Of a stretch of DNA of 64,000 bases, positions 41,191 through 51,589 are shown piece by piece; positions within the stretch are counted from its first letter, which is position 1, and each line of letters starts with the position of its first letter. A model generated the notes under the pieces. That model was not told the origin of the DNA. It searched no databases and saw only the letters and a program-made list of their open reading frames with translations. Position numbers and translations under genes: made by a program. Source of the DNA: Mermis nigrescens (lineage: Eukaryota; Nematoda; Enoplea; Mermithida; Mermithidae); assembly GCA_036768485.1 (NCBI GenBank), contig JAVLUZ010000509.1:434001-498000 (forward strand), written 5' to 3'.

Positions 41191-42244
41191 TTTGCATATA
41201 GCTATCAGGCCTAAGTTCAGCCCGGGCAACGCCGGGCAGCTCAACTAGTAGTGATATAAAAGAAAACACAATTTGTCAATGTTTCTCACCGAGCACTATC
41301 CATTGGCATCAAGAAATTGCAAAAAATTTTAAAAATTGAATTCTGGAGGTATTTCAGTTGCACCCTTCCCACAGCAGGCCGAATACCCCCTTTCCCCAAA
41401 ATAAATTACATACTCTCCTCCAATTCAATTTTTAGATGTTTTCGCAATTTTTTGTTGCAAATTTAGAGTGTTTGCTGAGGAATGTAAAATTACGTTTATT
41501 TTGCCATGCCCTGATTTTAAAGACCATTTTTTATGTTTAACAAAATCCTTCAGCCCTTCCCAGAATTTTGTTGCTGCCCACCTACAGTCAAGAACACAGT
41601 TAGTGATACACATTTGGTTGGAACGCATCCGGTTGCCAACCATTTTTTAGGTCTGGGCACAACCAGCTAGACATCTGCAGGGCCCTGCGCGGGCCAGAAA
41701 TTTTTGACCCGCCCCGCCAAGAAAGAAATAAAGCCTGCCCCGCCCCGCCCCGCAGCTCCTTAGACCCGCCCCGCCCTGCCAGTAATGTTACAAAAATTAG
41801 GCCCGCCCCGCCCCGCAAAATTTTTTCATGTACTCTATGTATCCATTTCTGGTCAAAAAGGAGCCAGAATGCAAGAAGATAAAGAACCGGACAATGAGTG
41901 ATACAAAATCTTCAATGTAAATGAGTGCAATGCAATTTTGTAAATTGAATAAGAGCTAATGTCCTACAGCAATAAACTTTATTGGAACAACAATGATGTT
42001 ACTGTGATAGGTGTAGTTAGGTATGTAGGTAAGCTGCAAAAGGCATAATCTTGCACTGCCGACTGCTCAAATTCTGAGGTGGTCTTATAGGGCGAAATCG
42101 CCAAAACTAGCACAACAAAATCAATTTTGGGGGTCTGCTGGATCCCAGGGGACAACCCAGATCCCAATGCTCGCCATTACTCAAATCCTATAGGTGATAG
42201 TCTTCCTTATATACGGACGTAGTGTGTACCTACAATTATGTAGG

Positions 42245-42498
42245 CATAGGTGGGCAGCACTGAAATTCTGGGGGGGCTGAAAAAATTTCTGAGGGGGTGA
42301 ACAAATTTTTAAAGGTCAAAAAATGGTCTTAAAAGTGGTCGTATGGCAAAAAAACACAATTTTTCGACGTTTCTTATCAAGTACTATCCAATGGCATCAA
42401 AAAATTGCTGAAAAAGAAAAAAAAATTTTCTGGGGGGTATTTCAACTTCTGGGGGGTGTATGCCCTCCCAAACCCCCCCCCCAACACGCCAACGTGTG
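42245..42498 (+). mobile_element. MITE-A2 copy, TSD TATGTAGG
   Basis: 254 bp, CATAGGTGGGCAGCACTG ... CGCCAACGTGTG, with perfect 8-bp TATGTAGG at 42237-42244 and 42499-42506. Confidence 0.92.
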
Positions 42499-42530
42499 TA
42501 TGTAGGTACCTGCCTACCTATACATATATA

Positions 42531-43328
42531 CAGAGGTGTTTCAAAAAAAACGAAACCCATATCAGACCTTGTAACTTCGAGCGAATCGCTCAATTCAAAT
42601 GTAACTTGCTTTAATCAATAGATAAAAACCTTTATAATTATCTTGCAAAGTTTTGTTTTCGCAGCTTTATTTGTTCTTGTACAACGCGCATTTGGGTAAA
42701 AGTCGTTTTTTCATTAAATACAATGTGTCGTAAGAAATGAATATGTGTTTGCGATGTTGTAGCTTCAGATCGAGTGAACATTTTAGAATACGGTTTGCTT
42801 CAATCAGAAAGCTCATTTATCTAGCTAGTCGCCTCTAGATTTTACTTTTATTTTGTTTGTTGGTTCAAGAGCTATTGAGCTTTTGCCTAAGGTCACTCCC
42901 TCGGCGATTGAGCCAGCAATGACAAAATATGCAGCGAGTTGCTTGCGCTCGTGAATGACCTAAGGAATGACATTTGGCGAAAGCTCAATAACTCTCGAAC
43001 CAAGTAGCGAAATAGTACGAAAATTTACAGGCTAACAGCTAGACAAACAGGCTTTTGAATAGAGCAGACCGTATTCTAAAATGTTTACTCGATTAAAAGC
43101 CACAACGTTGCAAACACATGATTTATTTCTAAACACGCATTGTATTTAATGAAAAAACGACTTTTACACAATTGCGCATTGCACAAGAACAGAGCAAGCT
43201 ACGGATACGAAAGTTAGCAAGTTTCTTATGAAGGTTTTTGTCTATCGTTTAAAACGATTTGCATTGAAATTGAGCGAGCCGTTGGGAAGTTACAAGGTCA
43301 AATATAGGTTTCGTTTTTTGAAACACTG
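42531..43328. mobile_element. Tc1/mariner-type foldback element, TA target
   Basis: 798 bp flanked by TA at 42529-42530 and 43329-43330. The ends are CAGAGGTGTTTCAAAAAAAA and, as reverse complement, CAGTGTTTCAAAAAACGAAA. Nearly the whole element is one imperfect palindrome with arms of about 370-390 bp. For example, GACCTTGTAACTTC, AAAAACGACTTTTAC and TAGAATACGGT each recur inverted. A short unpaired centre lies near 42905-42960. No transposase ORF. Confidence 0.8.
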
Positions 43329-44287
43329 TATATTTGTAAGCTTATGCATGGTAAAGCTGGATTATTTCAATTTGTATTATTTTAACAACCCCCATGTGTT
43401 CTATTTCATTAAGTATTTATTCAAAGGATGAGCAGCAGAGCATTACTTAGAACTATAGTCTATTTCGCAAAACCTTGTGCATGGAAATCAATTTTGCGCA
43501 CGTATCCTTTTGCACATCATAAAATTTAAAAAAAGAAAGGCCTGCCCCGCCCCGCCCCGCCAAAATTTTTAGAAAATAAAGCCTGCCCCGCCCCGCCCCG
43601 CCAGCCATGTGACCCGCCCCCGCAAAAAGCCCGTGCGGGCCGCGCGGGCCTGCGGGGCGGGGCGGGCCGACCTGCCCTGCGCAGGGCTCTGGACATCTGT
43701 TCACACACTCGGTTGCCAGGCAACTGGTTGGGTTGGCAGGCACATTGCTCAGCAAAATTCCTCTTTTGATCATCCGCCAACTGGGTGTGGAAAGTTGTTA
43801 CATGGATTAATGCAACCGGGGCCCATCCAGTTGGCAACCAAACAACCGGTGTGTCAGGTAAAACGACCATACGCTACTACAGTAATCCATTGACACTTGA
43901 TGCGCATGTTAGAACAACAGGAATTCTACGCATATATTGAAGGGACATAACATCTGAAGGGAACTGATCCGAGCTTAGCTCGTCAAACTGCTAAGTGAGG
44001 AGTCAGCGCTGATAAAGGCTATTGGGTTCGCCCAATAGCACCGATTTTATTAATGCATGTGCGTGCGATAATATACACAGCTGCACAATCCGCAAGACAG
44101 CTCAGTCCGAGCTGGTGACTATAAACGAACATATAGGTCAGCCTGATAGGTGGTCAAAGTATGTTGACCTAAGAATTATTGATTGAACTCGCCTGACGTG
44201 CACAGAGACACGCGGAGTATTATATTAACTAAGGAATTATATTACTATTGTTACGGGGTTTGACAGACGTACAATACGCGGAGTGAC

Positions 44288-44552
44288 CATACGTGGGCAG
44301 CAAGAAATTTCTGGGGGGGTGCAAGATTTTTTTGAAGGTCAAAAAATGGCCTTAAAAACGATGGTATGGTGATAAAAACACCATTTTTCGACGTTTCTCA
44401 TCAAGCACTATCCATTGGCATCAAAAAATTGCGAAAAAAGCGAAAAAAATTTTCAAAAATTGAATTCTGGGGGAGTATTTTGATTTCTGGGGGGGGGTAT
44501 TTTGGTTTCTGGGGGTGCATACCCCCAAACCCCCCCCCCACGCCCAGGTGTG
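44288..44552 (+). mobile_element. MITE-A copy in the 5' LTR, TSD GGAGTGAC
   Basis: 265 bp, CATACGTGGGCAGCAAG ... CGCCCAGGTGTG, with perfect 8-bp GGAGTGAC at 44280-44287 and 44553-44560. The 3' LTR holds the same site uninterrupted at 45129-45136, proving the TSD. Confidence 0.95.
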
Positions 44553-44616
44553 GGAGTGACCCAAGTGAATATAATAATGATTATTACATATTGACCACTA
44601 CTGGGCGTGACATATT

Positions 44617-44634
44617 TGGTGGCAGCGGTGGGAT
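44617..44634 (+). promoter_or_regulatory. Primer-binding site, tRNA-Leu type
   Basis: TGGTGGCAGCGGTGGGAT begins 4 bp after the 5' LTR. As I recall the 3' end of animal tRNA-Leu (AAG), ...CCCACCGCTGCCA plus CCA, it is complementary over 18 nt. tRNA-Leu priming is known in Ty3/gypsy groups. Confidence 0.8.
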
Positions 44635-44688
44635 AGTCACATATCTTGTGGAGTCTGTAGCAGCTATTATTGATCGAGGACGATCAAA

Positions 44689-44702
44689 GCTAAGGAGGGA
44701 AG
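44689..44702 (+). promoter_or_regulatory. Polypurine tract of the TRIM-like element
   Basis: Purine-rich AAGGAGGGAAG directly precedes the 3' LTR start TGTCAGG, the position expected for plus-strand priming. Confidence 0.7.
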
Positions 44703-45283
44703 TGTCAGGTAAAACGACCATACGCTACTACAGTAATCCATTGACACTTGATGCACACGTTAGAACAACAGGAATTCTACGCATATATTAAAGGGACATA
44801 ACATCTGAAGGGAACCGGTCCGAGCTTAGCTCGTCAAACTGCCAAGTGAGGAGTCAGCGCTGATAAAGGCTATTGGGTTCGCCCAATAGCACCGGTTTTA
44901 TTAATGCATGTGTGCGCGATAATATACACAGCTGCACAATCCGCAAGACAGCTCAGTCCGAGCTGGTGACTATAAACGAACATATAGGTCAGCCTGGTAG
45001 GTGGTTGAAGTATGTTGACCTAAGAATTATTGATTGAACTCGCCTGACGTGCACAGACATGTGGAGTATTATATTAACTAAGGAATTACATTACTATTGT
45101 TATGGGGTTCGACAGATGTACAATACGCGGAGTGACCCAAGTGAATATATTAATGATTATTGCATATTGACCACTACTGGGCGTGACAAGTGGAAGGGTT
45201 GCGGGTTGTGGTCGTTAGTTGTGTTTGGTACTGTATGAGCAGGAGTCATCCAATCTCACAGAAACAAAAGCTTACATACACAT

Positions 45284-45461
45284 AAGACCACAAGTAATGT
45301 TGCTCAAGCACAGGCACAACAAGCAATAGGCGCCTGTCACCTGTCTGTAAGTTGAGCAAAATTTAACATTGGTAAACATGCCCATCAAAAGAAAATTGCC
45401 TGTCACTTTGACTGCCAGGTGCCTGTAGGATATGCGCTTGAGCAACATTACTTGTGGTCTT
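45284..45461. mobile_element. 178-bp hairpin element with perfect 26-bp inverted ends
   Basis: Starts AAGACCACAAGTAATG and ends with its exact complement, 26 bp on each side (45284-45309 and 45436-45461). Secondary pairing inside involves AGGCGCCTGTCA/CAGGTGCCTG. No TSD recognised. It may be a MITE of undetermined superfamily. Confidence 0.7.
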
Positions 45462-46113
45462 GACTGTACATACTACATATAGATATCTATACCTTGATGT
45501 ACCTACGGCCAGCATATGTCTTTTGCACATATACTAAGCACATGAGTTCTGTCATTGACCGATAGTCCGTTTCATTATGTTTGAGGTTTTTGAAAAAAAT
45601 TTGAAGTGCCTACAAAAGTGTTTCGAGCTAATCCTGTAGTTGTAATATTCTGCAGTATACTGAGATTTGGTATGTCATAGTAAAATTATATTAGTTTATC
45701 AAAATTTTAAACCACTTTTGTAATCTATAATTGGTGCAAATAAGATTCAAAAGAAAAGCGCAAAGGTAAATGAAACAGACTATAATAGCAGCACAATAAG
45801 TTCAGTCTTTTATTGCTTAAAACATCTATGATTAATTAATGGAAGTGCAGATGAAGTAGAAATCTTATTTATTGATCTTAGCAAATGATTCTACTCTGGT
45901 TTATGTTTGCACCTCTTTTGCACATGTTGGGCGGATTGTCGCAAATTAGTTTTATTCTTCTTAAAATTATGTCATTTCTAGAATTTTTATGAATTCAATT
46001 CTTAAACTTGTGCCATGCTCCAATATTAAAATTGATGCAATAAAGCAGTCTAAAGCTTTCAATTAGGAACATTTTAATATTAAATAAGTTTATTTACGTA
46101 CTATCAGTGCTAG
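45462..46113. other. No gene recognised
   Basis: AT-rich sequence without a coding frame I can identify. 45189-45283 is likewise unassigned. Confidence 0.4.
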
Positions 46114-46372
46114 CCATACATGGGCAGCAAGAAAATTCTGGGAGGGGGGTGCAAGATTTTTTTGAAGGTCGAAAAATGGCCTTAAAAATGGTGCTATGGC
46201 AATAAAAACACCATTTTTCGACGTTTCTCATCAAGCACTATCCATTGGCATCAAAAAATTGCGAAAAAAACGAAAAAAATTTTCAAAAATTGAATTCTGG
46301 GGGGGTATTTTGATTTCTGGAGGGGTATTTTGGTTTCTGGCGGGTGCATACCCCCCAAACCCCCCACGCCCT
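46114..46372 (+). mobile_element. MITE-A copy, right terminus lost
   Basis: CATACATGGGCAGCAAG ... CCCCCCACGCCC, then unrelated TTTTGAGTCC, so the last bases of the element and its TSD are missing. The internal family signature is complete. Confidence 0.85.
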
Positions 46373-46416
46373 TTTGAGTCCACCAAATTGACAGTTCCAT
46401 TCTGTACATCCCTTCC

Positions 46417-46530
46417 TTAGGGCTCCACTGATTTGAGTGATAAACATGACAGAGCATCTGCATTAGCATTGTCATAAACTTTCCAGTATACAATGTCATA
46501 GTCGTATTCTTGTAATGATAAGACCCATCT
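46417..46530 (-). pseudogene. Ty3/gypsy RNase H fragment
   Basis: On the - strand 37 codons read RWVLSLQEYDYDIVYWKVYD, then NANADALSCLSLKSVEP and a stop. The RW-x-L-x-LQ-x-YDYDI-x-Y and NANADALSRL motifs mark the C-terminal end of the gypsy RNase H domain (the final SR is SC here). No larger frame surrounds it. It is a scrap of a second gypsy element, unrelated in orientation to the one at 285-1565. Confidence 0.8.
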
Positions 46531-47156
46531 TACTTAACATGATGGCAGGCGTCATGAATCTTCAGCAAGCAAAATGGTGGGATCTTGTATTGTTCTTAGA
46601 AGCCTGTAGTAACATGTTGCAGCTTTATTGAGACAGATTTAAAATTGATATTTTTAGAGAAACAATGTCCTTACTGGGAACCACAGAATGGTACCCTTTT
46701 AAATAATTTCTGACAATGAATTTTTGCTTTTCTCAGGAAATACGAACAAATGTCAACTATAGGCTGAAATCAAGTATTGTGTAGCAGTCTTTCAATGATA
46801 TTGACTATATTAGCAATTGAAGACCAAACCTTTATCAGGTACACAACCCATTAAAACCAGTAAAATCAGTAGTAGGCCTTGATTTCAATGCATTGTACTT
46901 GTTGGCACAATGTAAAGACATGCCTACAAGTTATTATGACAACTGGATAATTGAGAAAAAAATAAATTTTAACAAAATTACCTCTTCAAAGCCTATTTCA
47001 GTAGAATATTTTGAATTTGAGAGTGAAAAAATAGGTCTTCATATTCAGCATTTAGGTAATAATAAGGAAAGAACAATAGGCCCTGCCTGCTTCTAGATGA
47101 ATGAAGCAGAAATGGCCCAGGCGTTTTAGACGGGTTGGTTTTTGGTTTTTCAAAAG
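46531..47156. other. No gene recognised
   Basis: Possible decayed continuation of the gypsy scrap at its left side. A 67-codon frame at 46893-47096 shows no similarity I recognise. Confidence 0.3.
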
Positions 47157-50100
47157 TACCCACATTATGTTGCTTATCACATCTTGATAAGTAGCGGCTG
47201 AATTCTTATAAGATTCTTAGAAATCTTATTTTTCTTCCTCCGGATGCTTATGTTGTTGCAAGATTTTATAAGAAAACGTTACTGCTTGCAAGCAGTCTTA
47301 CAATACATAAAATTCTTATAAGATGGCATATACTATCTTACATTCTTGCCAGCCTTTGCTTTTTGCTTACATGCAGTCATAAGCAGGACAAGAATTAAAG
47401 AGAAGCAGGATTGTAGGACAGCGTAAGCAAAAAGCCGTCTTGTAAGAAAGTTATGTCTGCGTATTACAGACAAGCATGAGCAAGCAAATTACATTCTTGT
47501 ATGCCTTATTGCAAGATGACTTGCATGATTGCTTAAGTGTGCTTGTGACATGACAAGCAAGACACGATTCATTTATAAGATAATACAAGCTGTCTTATAA
47601 GATACATATATTTACCTATCTAGGCACGTCATGCTGTAAAAATGGTAATATTATCAGTATGATGAAAGTGACTGAAAAGATGGAAAAATGACAAAAAAAT
47701 TGAAGATGATTGAAAATATCTTTTCACAAAAGAGCATAATAATGTGAATCAACTTCAATCTACAAGTCAATAGTCATTGTAATACTTTTTTAGGGAATTT
47801 GTTCTTCAAGAAGCTCAATTACTGAGCAAAACAGGCTGGCTGACTCACGAGGCCGGCCTTGCTAATCTGGGTGTGGGGGTTTGGTGTAGGTATGCACCCC
47901 AGAAGGCCAAATACCCAACACAAAAGTGTAAATACTCAACAGTTCTCCAAAAATTGATTTTTTAAAGATTTTTCTTGTTGCTTACAAGCATGAATAAGCA
48001 AACTTATAGGTCATAGTATGCATTATCGCAAGACAACTTTTTTGCTTGTTTCTGCTTGCAAGCACTGACAAGCAGAAGAGCAAGATAAGTTTTAAATATA
48101 TCTACGGATTTATAGTGACGTTTTATCAGACTGACCAGAAATGATTTGGAATGAAGTCAAATTCTTGTAGGTACAGAGTCTGATTACTTTAACTTTATGG
48201 TTTTCTCTTGAATTCAATTAATCCGCATGCGTAAGGCCACAAGAATGGTTAAATGGAAATTTAATAAAATTGAATTTAAATTAAGTCAATTAAATAAAAT
48301 GAGTCTATTGAAATTTTCACAAGTGTACTAGTTACTGCTAAGCAACTCCAGTGATGCAGAAAATATTGCTAAAGCAAGTGGTGCACCTGCCAGTCTCCTC
48401 ATAAGGTTATTTAATGTGTATTATTCATCCTCCTTGGCTTTTTTCAAGGAAGGCTATAATTGTATACATAAACACGCTGAGCCAATTGTGCTTTTAAGTC
48501 ATGAAAACAGGCCAAAATTCTTACAAAAATAATTAAACGCTTATAGTTTTATTCAGCAATCCAAAATCTTGTAAGACGTTGAAAGTCTTAGCCAACCTTC
48601 AGCTATCGGAAATTTTTGAAAACTTTATAAGGACTAAATAAAATGTGCTGGGTTGCTGCTGTTTTTGGTCCGAAATTCGCATTTTCACATCAGATATAGC
48701 TTTTTATGAATACACACAATAATTGTGGTGGTGATGATTCCTGGGCGTGGGGTTTTGGGGGATGCACCATAAGTGGGCAGCTCCAAAGTTCTGGGGAATT
48801 CAAAATTTTTTGAGAGTCGAATATTGGCCTAAGAATGGTGCTATGATGAAATACACCATTTTTGAACGTTTCTCATCAAGCTATATTGATTGGCATCAAA
48901 AAATCCAAAAAAACATAAAATTTTTCAAAAATGAACTGTGGGGTATTGTTGGGCTTACCTGGGCGCGAAGGGTTTGGAGTATGCATCCCCCAGAAGGCAA
49001 GTACTCAACAAGAAATGGCAAATACCCAACAATCCCCTCAGAATTTCAGTTTTTGGAATTTTTTTTGCTTTCTTCGAAATTTTTTATGCCAATCAATAGA
49101 GCTCGACGAGAACCGTTCAAAAATGGTGTTTTTTCGCCATAGCACCATTTTTAAGGCCAATATTTGACTTTAAAAAAATTTTGCAACATACCAGACCTTT
49201 GGAGCCGCCCACCTATGTTGTTGATTATTTCCATTTTCTTGTTATGCATTTGGCCATCTGGGAATGCTTACCTCCCACCCCGCCCACATGTGGTATGCAC
49301 CCCCAGAAAGCAAAATGCCTAACATGAAAATAAAAATACTTAGCGATACCACCAAAATTTCAATTTTTGAATTTTTTGCTTTTTTCATGATTTTTTGATG
49401 CCAATGGTTGATGAGGAATGTTCAAAATGGTGTTTACTTAGCCATAGTACCATTTTTAAAGCCAATATTTGACTTCAAGAAATTTTGCACCCCCAGAACT
49501 TTGAAGCCGCCAACCTACAGTCGTGCTGATGCTGCTTCCGGTCATAGGTCTGAAATGAAGAAATTCAGCCTATGGTTTTGATTTCCAAAAAAAACAAAAT
49601 ATAAATGGAGATATATTGTAGAAATATTACAATGAAATTCAAAGAAAATTTGACATATAAGCCCAAATTCTTTTTGTCCACCTATGCATATAGCTGCCCC
49701 CATGTTTATCTTGAAGCTGTGAGGGACATACCTACATACATAAACAAGATTTAAACTTTAGATGCTTATAATTATGCACAACCAAGTTGATGTTGTCAAA
49801 TTTTGGGCAATTTTTAAAAAAAATCCTATACTTGCATATAAGCACTTCTCTTTGCTATTAAACCCGTGAAGATTATGTTTCAAGTTCTTATTAAGTAAAT
49901 TCGAAATATCACAATGATCAAGCAGCGCACACATGCCTGACTTGGAGTATCTTGCTCAATAATGCAGATGTAGATGTGTATTTGGTGGTTGTGCTCAGTG
50001 CACTGTAACTAAGACCGGCTGCCAAAACTTTTTTGATCAGCATTGCATGTGCTTCTAAGCACATGCAAGAATATGCTTATAAGATGCTTGCACGTTTTTA

Positions 50101-50395
50101 TAAGTAGTCAGCTGGGATCTTATAGAACTGCTTGTAGGGCAAGCACTTGCAAGCAAAATTATAAGTATGCTTGCAAGATAGAAATTCTTGTAAGATTCGG
50201 ATAAGCAAGATCTTACAAGCAAAGCATTTCAATAAGATTCAAAATTTCTTGTAAGTTTGCTTGTAAGAATTACGTTTTCCTGTAAGTTGGCAAGTAAGCA
50301 CACGACAAGCAAAAGATACAGATCTTGCCAGAAAACTAACAAGCAATTCTATAAGATCTAATTCGTAAGCATTGCAAGCACACACAACGTGGGTA
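47157..50395. mobile_element. Candidate 3.2-kb element with AAGCAAG/CTTATAAG subterminal motifs
   Basis: The ends TACCCACATTATGTTGCTTATC and (reverse complement of the right) TACCCACGTTGTGTGTGCTTGC are similar. Just inside both (47170-47610 and 50040-50390, also 47985-48105) are dozens of short motifs such as CTTGCAAGC, TCTTATAAGAT and AAGCAAG in both orientations. This resembles the transposase-binding regions of large hAT-like elements. No TSD found and no transposase ORF. Diverged MITE-A fragments are nested in it. Confidence 0.4.
47860..49530. mobile_element. Cluster of diverged MITE-A subtype fragments
   Basis: Fragments lie at about 47870-47975 (reverse), 48737-48767 (reverse end), 48768-48950 (+, CATAAGTGGGCAGCTCC), 48957-49217 (reverse, CCTGGGCGCGAAGG ... 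GCCGCCCACCTATG) and 49285-49522 (reverse, CCCACATGTGG ... GCCGCCAACCTACAG). They share a subtype reading CCAGAAGGCAAGTACTCAAC in place of CCAGAAACCAAAATACC, and are nested in one another. Confidence 0.6.
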
Positions 50396-50675
50396 GATAT
50401 TTCTACTCCTGATACTTTGAAATCCTTACTAGCCAATTTCCAGCCAATAATAAAACATGCGTAAATTGGCTGGAAGATATTGACCTATCATAAAAGAGTA
50501 TGCAGAGAAAAATGGGTTAAATGCTTACAAATCAGTAGTTATTATGAAAAAGAGATTCTGCTTTCCACAGAAATGATTAGATTTTCGGTCCAACATGGCC
50601 TTGCACTGGAGAAAGTTTACGAACTTATTTAGCATGATAGATCGAAACTTTCGAAACTTTCAAAGACACTGTTCC

Positions 50676-50942
50676 CATAGGTGGGCAGCACCAAAATTCT
50701 GGGGGTGGGGGCTAAAAATTTTTCAAAGGTCGAAAAATAGTCTTAAAAGTGGTTGTACGGCAAAAAACACCATTTCTTGACATTTCTAATTGAGCACTAT
50801 CCAATGACATCAAAAAATTGTTAAAAAAGCAAAATAAATTTTCCAAAATTGAATTCTGGGGGAAGGAGTATTTTGATTTCTGGGAGGAGGGGTATTTCAA
50901 CTTCTGGGGGTGCATGTCCCCAAACCCCCAAACCTATGTGTG
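50676..50942 (+). mobile_element. MITE-A2 copy, TSD ACTGT(T/C)(C/A)C
   Basis: 267 bp, CATAGGTGGGCAGCACC ... AACCTATGTGTG, flanked by ACTGTTCC (50668-50675) and ACTGTCAC (50943-50950), 6 of 8 identical. Confidence 0.85.
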
Positions 50943-51589
50943 ACTGTCACCAAGCATAGACAAGAAGTTGATGATAACCCTGAACTGGCCATGATTGCTG
51001 ATACTTTCAAACTATTTGGCAACACTGGATTAGGTAATAAGGAACAGCATGTATGTAGATGTATTTTATGCTGATTACAAAAAAGCAGCTGAAGTTAGTC
51101 TTAGCCCATATATTAAGAAAGTCAAATTCAAAACAACGAAGTGTTATGAAGTGCATATGTTTGAGAGAAAATTGTTTTAGATTTTACCAATAATTATAGG
51201 CCTGTCGTAAATGTTATAATTTTTGACTGTATTTTTGACTACAGTTTAACCCTTGTGGTGCAAATCTACTAGTTTCCGACAAATAAGAATTATAATTTAT
51301 GTTTGTTTTTTGACAATAGATCAGCTCACCTAACCACTGATCTTTAATAACTTGATATTAGTCGCGCTCTCAAGTACTTGCTCAGCATTGTGTCAAGTCT
51401 TGTACATAGGCACACTACAGAAAGCCAATGATTTATTTAAAATGAATTATTGTGTAGATACGAAGTGATACAATCCAAATAATTGCAAAATATGCGATTT
51501 TAGAAGCATCTACAAAAGCTACTAGAATAAATTTTGATAATTTATTAATTTTCAAAAAGGTTGGAATTTTGAATGAGTTATCTAAGGTC
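50943..51589. other. No gene recognised
   Basis: AT-rich sequence downstream (on the - strand) of the BEL/Pao remnant. It may include further decayed pol sequence but I cannot align it. Confidence 0.3.

Larger units (their letters stand above)
40005..41248 (+). mobile_element. Non-autonomous Helitron
   Basis: The 5' end TCTACTATATATTTTTGAAA, then GTTTGTTTGTTCG and a CCCAATGAAATTTGG segment, is typical of Helitron-like elements. The 3' end is the hairpin GCCCGGGCAACGCCGGGC at 41220-41237, then AGCTCAA and CTAG at 41245-41248. The element sits between A (40004) and T (41249) with no duplication, the Helitron insertion rule. It has no Rep/helicase ORF. Most of the interior is two tandem arrays. 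Insertion into a MITE-A confirms both boundaries. Confidence 0.85.
39925..41365 (+). mobile_element. MITE-A2 copy split by a Helitron
   Basis: The left part 39925-40004 (CATAGGTGGGTGGCATC ... AATGGCCTTTCAAA) and right part 41249 onward (TAGTGATATAAAAG ... CCATTGGCATCAAG ... GAATTCTGGAGG) are consecutive segments of the MITE consensus. Its right terminus is lost. A reverse-orientation MITE-A fragment follows at about 41390-41590 (GTTGCTGCCCACCTACAG at its end). Confidence 0.7.
41678..43691. mobile_element. Family F hAT-like element with CCCCGCC arrays, TSD GACATCTG
   Basis: 2014 bp. Left end CAGGGCCCTGCGCGGGCC, right end (reverse complement) CAGAGCCCTGCGCAGGGC, with perfect 8-bp GACATCTG at 41670-41677 and 43692-43699. 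Subterminal runs of GCCCCGCCCCGCC lie on both sides (41698-41818 and 43540-43680). It contains a MITE-A2 (42245-42498) and a Tc1/mariner-type foldback (42531-43328). No transposase; its own sequence is under 1 kb. Confidence 0.88.
43852..45188 (+). mobile_element. Miniature LTR retroelement (TRIM-like)
   Basis: Two LTRs flank only 90 bp. The 5' LTR is 43852-44612 (488 bp without the MITE-A at 44288 and one TSD) and the 3' LTR is 44703-45188 (486 bp). Both start TGTCAGGTAAAACGACC and end CTACTGGGCGTGACA, so the LTR ends are inverted TGTCA/TGACA. The interior has a primer-binding site and a polypurine tract but no gene, so it is either a true TRIM or an internally deleted LTR element. Flanks GGTG and AGTG do not give a clear TSD. 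The LTRs differ at a modest number of sites. Confidence 0.88.
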
